64,000 nt of DNA from Pseudomonadota bacterium (GTDB lineage: Bacteria > Pseudomonadota > Gammaproteobacteria > Burkholderiales > Burkholderiaceae_C). The notes below the pieces were generated by a model, which was not told the DNA's origin, made no database searches, and saw nothing but the letters and a program-made list of their open reading frames with translations. The position numbers and the translations under genes were made by a program. Position 1 is the stretch's first letter. Each line of letters starts with the position of its first letter. This document shows, one piece after another, positions 58,883-64,000 of the stretch. The stretch lies in the NCBI GenBank assembly GCA_023460715.1, contig JAEWPH010000204.1, positions 1-64,000 on the forward strand. Reading direction: 5' to 3'.

Positions 58883-59359
58883 ATGAGACAGTACGACGGC
58901 GTTGACTACAAGTACACGAACAATGACGCGGACAAAGAGAAGTCCCTGAGCGTCATTGCAAACCTCATTGGCTTCAATCCGCCTTCAGACCAGTTGAGCT
59001 ATTCGTTGAGCTTTTACGCAGGAGGCACAGGAGTTGATGATCGCCTAGCTATTCGGTGCCAATTTACTCAAGGGGATTGGCCCGCAGTTGTTCAAAGGCT
59101 TCGCCTTAGGCCCCCTCAAGAAGCAATTGGTAATGCAGGCTGGGAAGAAGAGTTCCGCTGGCTCATTGGTGCCGAAGGGAAAGACGGTGCGCTTGACGAG
59201 CATTGCTATCGCTTCATCAATAGCGAGAAGCACAGCTTTCAAGATGTCGTCGACGATGAATGGGAAGTCTTCTTCTCCAATGAAAGCGATGTGAACTCAT
59301 GGTGTGTGGTCTGGAGAGCCAACGGCTGCATGAACTACCGCAGCTTTGATCAGGGCTAA
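58883..59359 (+). CDS. Cassette 3 protein, unknown function
   Basis: 158 residues from ATG 58883, with AGGAAAG upstream. Acidic, with several Trp (GDWPAVVQRL, WEEEFRWLIGAEG, DDEWEVFFSNESDVNSWCVVW). No signal peptide or membrane segment and no family I recognise. Its size and acidic make-up would suit an immunity- or antitoxin-like protein, but that is a guess. Flanked by attC2 and attC3. Confidence 0.6.
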   Translation: MRQYDGVDYKYTNNDADKEKSLSVIANLIGFNPPSDQLSYSLSFYAGGTGVDDRLAIRCQFTQGDWPAVVQRLRLRPPQEAIGNAGWEEEFRWLIGAEGKDGALDEHCYRFINSEKHSFQDVVDDEWEVFFSNESDVNSWCVVWRANGCMNYRSFDQG

Positions 59360-59407
59360 CATGAAGCCGCCCTCACACAACCCAATAGCGTTCAGTCGAC
59401 GGGGCCG

Positions 59408-59527
59408 GCCTAACTGGTCGGTCAAGCGGACGCCAACAAGGGCCATGGCCTCGTCATTTTCCTGGCCCTTGTTGGTACCCTTCAGTCGCTACGCTCCTTA
59501 CGGCGCCGCTTACCTAGGGCGTTAGGC
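59408..59527 (+). repeat. attC3 recombination site (120 bp)
   Basis: R'' GCCTAAC (59408) and R' GTTAGGC (59521). Arms AAGCGGACGCCAACAAGGGCC and GGCCCTTGTTGG lie in the left half, with GGCGCCGCTTACC before R'. Twice the length of attC1 and attC2, so probably from a different source lineage. Confidence 0.87.
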
Positions 59528-59571
59528 CACTTCTTCTTGAGCTATGTGCCACGCCATCAGAATCAGGCCAA

Positions 59572-59748
59572 ATGAGCTGTCTGTCCTTCGGCAGCCAGCG
59601 CATCGCCAAACTGCTCGCCATCGCTCTGGAAGTGGTAACGCCATCACTGAGCTTGGGCATCACTCGCAGGGTTATCGCCAAACATCTGACAGCACTGTTC
59701 TGGCAGGCTTGTTCAACTCGCCAAACTGCGTGTCTGCGCTTAGCCTAA
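59572..59748 (+). CDS. Small cassette 4 protein, unknown
   Basis: A 58-residue frame from ATG 59572 that stops at TAA inside the R'' site (GCCTAAC) of attC4, a common arrangement for cassette genes. The product is MSCLSFGSQRIAKLLAIALE... with a Leu/Ala-rich amphipathic middle (VVTPSLSLGITRRVIAKHLTALFW) and no known domain. An overlapping 71-residue frame from 59544 is the alternative. No strong ribosome site. Expression is unproven. Confidence 0.4.
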   Translation: MSCLSFGSQRIAKLLAIALEVVTPSLSLGITRRVIAKHLTALFWQACSTRQTACLRLA

Positions 59749-59836
59749 CGAGTTGGTAAAGCGGACGCCCACAAGCTCCGCTTGTGGGTGCCTTCCGTGC
59801 TTCGCACTCCAGCGCCGCTTACCGCGAGCGTTAGGC
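59743..59836 (+). repeat. attC4 recombination site (94 bp)
   Basis: R'' GCCTAAC (59743) and R' GTTAGGC (59830), with arms AAAGCGGACGCCCACAAGC and GCTTGTGGGTGCC, then GGCGCCGCTTACC-like CGCCGCTTACC before R'. Related to attC3 in its ends. Confidence 0.88.
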
Positions 59837-59848
59837 CTCTGAATCAAT

Positions 59849-60592
59849 ATGACCGCACTCGTCTTCGCACTTCAGCCCGAACAAGTCTGTCTCGCTATGG
59901 ATACCCTGGTAATCGGTGCCGAAGATCGGATGCCCATGTCGTTTCAGCGCAACTTTCGACTCGTCCCTCAGACTGATCTGGTGATCGCCGGAACTGGTCG
60001 TGCCGGATTTATCAACGGTTGGTTTGAACACCACCGAAGCCACTTTTTGGAAAAGTCGATCGATGAACTAAACGCGGAATTCCCGAGAATATTCAGTTCA
60101 TCGGTACGCACTGAACGTGGGCTAGGCGGCTTGACCGCGACGATTTATCACTTTGGCTACTCCGCACTTGAGCGTCAGTATGTTGGGTACGCCTATCGCT
60201 CTGAAAGCGGGTTCCGCTCAGACCGACTTCAGCACGCCCTTGGCTATAAACCCGTAGTTCCTATCGCACCGACTGACGACATTCGCTTTCCAGACTTCCT
60301 CATTGACATAGTGGTGGAGCAGCAGCGCCACGACAACCTGCTACCTCTACAAGACAGAGTTGGTATTGGCGGCGAAATAGAGTTCGTAGTCATGTCGAAT
60401 AGAGAGATTCGCATCGAAACGGTTCATCGCTTCCCCTCTCATGAAGCTGAGTCAACCTACATTGCGCAGCGCGCGGAGGCCGAATTCCTCGCTCAAGCGG
60501 AGCGCCAACGGCAGGCCACCAGGGCCCGGCCTGAGGTACGCGGTACATTTTCTCAGTCCGGGCCCAGGCGTGCCCGCTTAGCTCAACGTTAG
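59849..60592 (+). CDS. Predicted proteasome/HslV-like Ntn-hydrolase (cassette 5), reading into its attC
   Basis: 247 residues from ATG 59849. After Met removal, Thr1 begins TALVFALQPEQVCLAMDTL, with Asp at position 17 and Arg at 33 where HslV and proteasome beta subunits have Thr1, Asp17 and Lys33. A late VGIGGEIEFV resembles the SGG turn of that fold. The fold call is inferred from this spacing, not from a clear family match. The last ~37 residues are encoded by attC5: the usual GCCTAAC, which would stop translation, is GCCGAATTC here, and the frame ends in TAG of GTTAGGC. A truncated native protein of about 210 residues may be ancestral. Confidence 0.55.
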   Translation: MTALVFALQPEQVCLAMDTLVIGAEDRMPMSFQRNFRLVPQTDLVIAGTGRAGFINGWFEHHRSHFLEKSIDELNAEFPRIFSSSVRTERGLGGLTATIYHFGYSALERQYVGYAYRSESGFRSDRLQHALGYKPVVPIAPTDDIRFPDFLIDIVVEQQRHDNLLPLQDRVGIGGEIEFVVMSNREIRIETVHRFPSHEAESTYIAQRAEAEFLAQAERQRQATRARPEVRGTFSQSGPRRARLAQR

Positions 60593-60594
60593 GC
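60479..60594 (+). repeat. attC5 recombination site (about 116 bp), R'' degraded
   Basis: R' GTTAGGC at 60588. Arms AAGCGGAGCGCC pair with GGCGTGCCCGCTT, and GGGCCCGGCCTGAG with CTCAGTCCGGGCCC. The left end reads GCCGAAT instead of GCCTAAC, which may impair recombination. It overlaps the 3' part of the cassette 5 gene. Confidence 0.75.
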
Positions 60595-60672
60595 AGCGCA
60601 AAGCGGCTCTCAAACGAGCAGCAAACGCGTTCGGGGAAACTGAGAGCCCTTACCGACAAACAGGGAGTCTAT

Positions 60673-60993
60673 GTGGAGATCATCGTTTTCATAGTACTAA
60701 TCGTTGTTGCCTGGCTTCTGATCTCATCGCACAAGAAGAAGAAAAGGAGAGAAGCGCTTCTCAAGAAGTATGGAGATCCGGCGATAGTCGAAAAGATCAT
60801 GCAGCGCATGTTTTGGCAAGGCCAGACACAAGAGCAACTTCTTGACTCGCTCGGCCGTCCGCTGGATGTCGATGAACGCGTTCTCAAAACAAAGACGAAA
60901 GAAACCTGGAAGTACAACCAGACGGGGACGAATCGTTATGGCCTCCGCGTCATCCTAGAAAACGGTGTTGTTGTTGGTTGGGATCAAAAGTGA
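60673..60993 (+). CDS. Membrane-anchored BamE/SmpA-like small protein (cassette 6)
   Basis: 106 residues from GTG 60673, with CAGGGAG upstream; the ATG two bases earlier runs into a stop. The N-terminal membrane helix (IIVFIVLIVVAWLLI) is followed by a Lys-rich SHKKKKRREALLKKYG. TQEQLLDSLGRPLDVD...KETWKYNQTGTNRYGLRVILENGVVVGW has the layout of the BamE/SmpA-like fold (G-rich start, 'LG.P', 'W.Y', final strand). Role unknown; likely inner-membrane. Confidence 0.6.
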   Translation: MEIIVFIVLIVVAWLLISSHKKKKRREALLKKYGDPAIVEKIMQRMFWQGQTQEQLLDSLGRPLDVDERVLKTKTKETWKYNQTGTNRYGLRVILENGVVVGWDQK

Positions 60994-61000
60994 CAGTGCT

Positions 61001-61069
61001 ACCCAACCCTTCCATCGAGAGGAAATGCCCCGGCAAGCCGGGTCATGCCTCTCATGTCAAACGTTAGGC
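61001..61069 (+). repeat. attC6 recombination site (69 bp)
   Basis: R'' ACCCAAC (61001) and R' GTTAGGC (61063), with arms GAGAGGAAATGCCCCGGC and GCCGGGTCATGCCTCTC. A third attC type by arm sequence. Confidence 0.87.
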
Positions 61070-61075
61070 AGCAGG

Positions 61076-61507
61076 ATGGACAGCGCGCGTCATTCCCAAG
61101 TAATCGCCGTTCTATTCTTGACCTCTGGCCTCGTTGAAGTCGCTGTTGAAGCGCTGCCCGGTGTCCACCGCTTCACTGCTGAGAACTCAGATGCAGGTCT
61201 TTGCACTTTTGAGCACGAGCTCGTAGCATGCGGCTTGCGTGAGCCACCGTTCATATGCATGTGCATGGCTCCGGATGCGCACTTCGATGGAATCTTCTTT
61301 GAAGAGATACACGCAGCGCCGTTTCCCAAGCAGTTCTTTGCCCAGCCGATGTTCCTGGCATACGCAAAGGCTCAACGAAGGTCCACGGAAAGCGCAGAAA
61401 CGCTGCTACATGCTTTCCGCCAGGAGTTTCCCAGGGCAGAGAGTGCTGAAAACAAGTCATTCGACACGGACACGCTGCTGCAAGACGCCCGTCAACTCCG
61501 ACATTAG
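61076..61507 (+). CDS. Cassette 7 protein, unknown function
   Basis: 143 residues from ATG 61076, 6 bp after attC6, with AGCAGG upstream. Features are several Cys/Met (FICMCMAPDAHFDGIFFEE) and hydrophobic starts (QVIAVLFLTSGLVEVAVEAL), with no signal peptide cleavage site or known domain. It is the last gene of the array; no intact attC follows. Confidence 0.55.
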   Translation: MDSARHSQVIAVLFLTSGLVEVAVEALPGVHRFTAENSDAGLCTFEHELVACGLREPPFICMCMAPDAHFDGIFFEEIHAAPFPKQFFAQPMFLAYAKAQRRSTESAETLLHAFRQEFPRAESAENKSFDTDTLLQDARQLRH

Positions 61508-61629
61508 AGCGCTTAATCTCACAGCGACCCGTCCCGGATCTCGGCATAACGCCAACGCAAGATTGGGTGTTCTAACCCCTTGAATCCTGCGGTCGTATTT
61601 ACCGCCCGCAGGTTTGGTTCCTCATGAAA
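61508..61629. other. Distal end of the cassette array
   Basis: 122 bp without a gene. A GTTCTAACCCC-like string at about 61569 and CATAACGCC at 61545 look like eroded core sites, but no full attC can be drawn. GCGGTCGTATTTACCGCCCGC (61589-61609) is a hairpin that could end the lipoprotein hydrolase transcript. Confidence 0.35.
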
Positions 61630-63075
61630 TCAGTTCCCCGCGCACGCAGGCATGGCCGCGCGGGTAGCCACGGTGGTGGCGCTGTCATCCCGCCCCCCAG
61701 CGTTGCGGGTGTAGGTACAGCCATAACGCGCATCGGCCAGGGTGGCAGGCGTCTTCACGTCGTCGCCGGCCGGTTTAACGCCTTTCTCGACCCAGTCGGC
61801 CAGGGCCTTGAACGCTTCGGACTGCTCGGCCACGGTGAAGTCACAGTGGCTCGGCGCGCGCACGGCGCGCTGCACGAGCCACTGGCCGCTGCCGTTGGCC
61901 TCGGCGCGGTCGCGGTAGACCTGTTCCATGTGGAAGGGCACGTACATGTCGCCCAGCGTGTGGAGCGTCACCACGGGGATGCGGAACTGGCCGTTGACCT
62001 GCGGCACCCAACGCAGTCCGTCGCTGCGCAGGCGGTTGGCATCCGGCGCGGGCACCCACTTGGCGATGGTGGCGTTGAAGTTGGCCACCTCGGCGTCGCT
62101 GGCATTGAAGCGGTAGACGGTGGCGGTGGTGTCGATGCCCTGCTTGTTCAGGATGCCGTTGATGGTGCCGTCGCGCCCGAAGGTGCCCCACACGGTGTTC
62201 TGCAGCGGCGCGTTGGCAAAGCCCTGGTCGAAGATCGGCCGCGGCCCGCCGGTCAGGTTCATCACGATGTCCTTGAGCTTCTGCCCTTGCGGCGTGACCG
62301 ACGAGAACGATGTCTGGTTGCCGAACAAGGCATTGCGCACCTGCGGGGCGATCGTGGCCCAGTCGGTCGTAGGTGCGCTGGCGGCGGGCAGGCCGGCGAG
62401 CTTTTGCGCGGCCAGTTGGTAAGCGCCGAAGTAGTTGTACAGCGACAGGTCTCCCAGCACGGCGCACATGGGCAAGGCGCCCTGGTAGGTGCGCTTGTGG
62501 ATGGCGGTCCGCTGCGCCTCGTCCTCGATGGCGGCGGCGGTGATGTGGCCGCCCATGGACACACCCGTCAGGTAGGTGCGGGTGGGCTCGGGCAGCGCGC
62601 GGCCGTTGGCGGCGGCGATGCCGACGAACGCGTTGGCCAGCGCGTTGGTGTCTTCCACGCCCACGCGCACGTCGTAGAAATTCTTGGTGTAGCTGGAAGC
62701 GGCCCAGGCGTAGCCGTTCTCGATCAAGTACCGCCGGAAGGCCGGGTTGGATACGGTCAGCGCGTTGCCTTCGCCGGCATAGCCGTGGGCGTACATGACC
62801 AACATGCCGTTCCAGTTCTTCGGCACCTCGATGCGGTAGCCCGCACCGGCGTTGATGCCCGTCCAGCGGTCGGTCTGCACCGTGGCGCCGTCCATGGCGG
62901 CGAACGGCAGGCTGGCGGTCGCCACGGCAAAGCTGTTGCGGCTGTCTTGCGCGCGCGTTTCCTCCGGCCCAGTTCCACCCGAGCCACCGCCGCCCCCACA
63001 GGCGCCGAGCAGCATCGCGCTCGCCGCGCAGACGGCGGCCGTACGGGGGAAGAAGGGAGAACGGATGGGCTGCAT
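61630..63075 (-). CDS. Lipoprotein alpha/beta-hydrolase
   Basis: 481 residues. The signal MQPIRSPFFPRTAAVCAASAMLLGAC has lipobox LGAC, followed by a Gly-rich GGGGGSGG linker. The hydrolase core has NWNGMLVMYAHGYAG (oxyanion region), the nucleophile elbow GVSMGG and a late His region (TLHTLGDMYVP, APSHCDF). It is a periplasmic or outer-membrane serine esterase or peptidase; the substrate is not evident. Codon use returns to that of the main genome, marking the end of the integron. Confidence 0.82.
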   Translation of the reverse strand: MQPIRSPFFPRTAAVCAASAMLLGACGGGGGSGGTGPEETRAQDSRNSFAVATASLPFAAMDGATVQTDRWTGINAGAGYRIEVPKNWNGMLVMYAHGYAGEGNALTVSNPAFRRYLIENGYAWAASSYTKNFYDVRVGVEDTNALANAFVGIAAANGRALPEPTRTYLTGVSMGGHITAAAIEDEAQRTAIHKRTYQGALPMCAVLGDLSLYNYFGAYQLAAQKLAGLPAASAPTTDWATIAPQVRNALFGNQTSFSSVTPQGQKLKDIVMNLTGGPRPIFDQGFANAPLQNTVWGTFGRDGTINGILNKQGIDTTATVYRFNASDAEVANFNATIAKWVPAPDANRLRSDGLRWVPQVNGQFRIPVVTLHTLGDMYVPFHMEQVYRDRAEANGSGQWLVQRAVRAPSHCDFTVAEQSEAFKALADWVEKGVKPAGDDVKTPATLADARYGCTYTRNAGGRDDSATTVATRAAMPACAGN

Positions 63076-63605
63076 GGGGATGCCTTTGGATCAGTTGAAA
63101 GAACCGCTGCGAGGGGCCAGTCTAGGGACGACCGCTACGGCCTCTGCGCGGGCTTTCCCGAGCGCGTTGTCACCAGGGCGACGGCGACGGCAATGGCCGC
63201 AGCGGCTGGGCAGCCACATTGGCGAGTTGCTGGACCGCACCGGGTTAGGCACGCATCGACCGTCACCGAACAGAGCCCCGCCGACGGCACCAAAAGCGCG
63301 GGAGGGCGCTGAAGGCACGCCGCCGCTCCAGGTGAGGAAAATCTGTCGCCGTGACTCGAAATCCTGACCGCTACCGCTGCCTGCATGATCGGCCGCATAC
63401 AGCAACCAACACCGCCCAACCGGTGCCGGTCAGCATGAACAATACCCGGGCATCCGTGCAGCCAACCAGCCCCACGAAGCCTCGCCCGATGTCTGCAGCG
63501 AACGGCTTTTCCGCCCGCCCCCGCCTTGGCGTTCAGGTGCAATCACCGCAGAGCCGTCGATTTCTCTACCATTGGCCCCTTGCCTCATTTCTGGAGCTTC
63601 CCTCA
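63076..63605. other. 530-bp gap between divergent genes, no gene supported
   Basis: Minus-strand frames here are open but Arg/Ala-rich, without ribosome sites or domains, and were not called. The promoters of the lipoprotein hydrolase and of the FKBP gene must lie in it. I could not pick clear -35/-10 boxes or an operator. Confidence 0.35.
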
Positions 63606-64000
63606 ATGCGCCCCCTCATCGCCGCCCTGGCCCTCGCCACCCTCGCCCCGCTCGCCATCGCCCAGACACCGGCGGCAGCCCCCATCACCACCGCCTCCGG
63701 CCTGATCTACCAATCGCTCAAGGAGGGCACGGGTGAGTCCCCCAAGGCGACCGACACGGTCAAGGTGCATTACCGCGGCAGCTTTCCGGACGGCAAGGAA
63801 TTCGACAGCTCCTACAAGCGCGGCGAGCCGACCGAGTTTCCGCTCAACGGCGTGATCCGCTGCTGGACGGAGGGCGTGCAGCGCATGAAGCCCGGCGGCA
63901 AGGCCAAGCTGATCTGCCCGCCCGGCATCGCCTATGGCAGCCGGGGCGCCGGCGGTGTGATTCCGCCCAACGCCACGCTGCATTTCGAGATCGAGCTGCT
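63606..64000 (+). CDS. FKBP-type peptidyl-prolyl isomerase (5' part only)
   Basis: 131 residues before the window ends. The signal peptide MRPLIAALALATLAPLAIAQ is followed by an FKBP domain: GLIYQSLKEGTGESPKATDTVKVHYRGSFPDGKEFDSSY, PTEFPLNGVIRCWTEGVQRMKPGGKAKLICPPGIAYGSRG and IPPNATLHFEIELL. These include the conserved Y, F, W and final strand residues of the active-site pocket. It is a periplasmic folding helper of the FklB/Mip type. Only the last few residues should be missing. Confidence 0.9.
   Translation, partial: MRPLIAALALATLAPLAIAQTPAAAPITTASGLIYQSLKEGTGESPKATDTVKVHYRGSFPDGKEFDSSYKRGEPTEFPLNGVIRCWTEGVQRMKPGGKAKLICPPGIAYGSRGAGGVIPPNATLHFEIEL

Noticed and set aside
57446-61069. Reading the repeated GTTAGGC strings as a CRISPR array
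   Set aside because: The spacing is hundreds of bases with genes between, the repeats are palindromic attC ends, and there are no cas genes.
63135-63542. A 135-codon minus-strand frame in the 530-bp gap
   Set aside because: Arg/Ala/Cys-rich composition, no ribosome site and no domain.

Overview
The window is high-GC bacterial DNA with long catabolic operons, six Bug/TctC-type solute receptors and a tandem glycine riboswitch ahead of gcvT. It also carries dispersed extragenic repeats with a conserved ATAGCT...GCGCTT core. Together these point to a betaproteobacterium of the Comamonadaceae, most like Acidovorax/Paracidovorax. This assignment is inferred from gene content and composition, not from a marker gene. 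I see no rRNA, tRNA, CRISPR array or intact transposase.

Left part (1-14.7 kb). The 5' end of an SOS-controlled imuA lies under a LexA box set in a 44-bp palindrome. It is followed by an HD-GYP protein, a class III CoA-transferase, a periplasmic GH3 beta-glucosidase (bglX) divergent from opgG, a 3-oxoacid CoA-transferase (scoAB) divergent from a PAS-LuxR regulator, an HD phosphohydrolase with an NTF2-like protein, a type II NADH dehydrogenase and katG.

Catabolic part (14.8-32.9 kb). A ten-gene minus-strand run is divergent from an IclR regulator. It encodes five Bug receptors, two LigI-like amidohydrolases, an RraA-like aldolase, a D-2-hydroxyacid dehydrogenase and an SMP-30 lactonase, but no TctA/TctB permease. 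Next to it is a LacI-controlled galactarate/talarate module: a sixth Bug receptor, a mandelate-racemase-family dehydratase, an MFS transporter and garD. Both sets look devoted to taking up and breaking down sugar acids or related lactones.

Middle part (32.9-50.7 kb). A PmrAB-like envelope-modification module (eptA, PAP2 phosphatase, response regulator, sensor kinase) carries 11-bp-phased CTGAAC repeats at both promoters. It is followed by a TetR/PF10118 pair, a small lipoprotein, a DMT exporter, an SDR, ETF-ubiquinone oxidoreductase, a lipocalin, a PF04392-type ABC transporter, an ECF sigma/anti-sigma pair, a DUF3455 lipoprotein and an Lrp regulator.

Right part (50.8-64 kb). The glycine-cleavage operon gcvTHP is preceded by a tandem glycine riboswitch and ends in a terminator. 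Directly after it lies a chromosomal integron. Its integron-type tyrosine recombinase is a pseudogene with frameshifts, an internal deletion and a lost C-terminus. A cassette array at about 56.7-61.5 kb has six recognisable attC sites. All cassette genes point the same way and use codons unlike the surrounding genome. Cassette contents include a minimal GT51 glycosyltransferase, a DUF5343 + Swt1-like HEPN pair (a candidate defence or toxin module), a predicted proteasome/HslV-like Ntn-hydrolase whose frame runs through its own attC, a BamE-like membrane protein and three or four unknowns. The array is followed by a lipoprotein serine hydrolase and the start of an FKBP-type prolyl isomerase.
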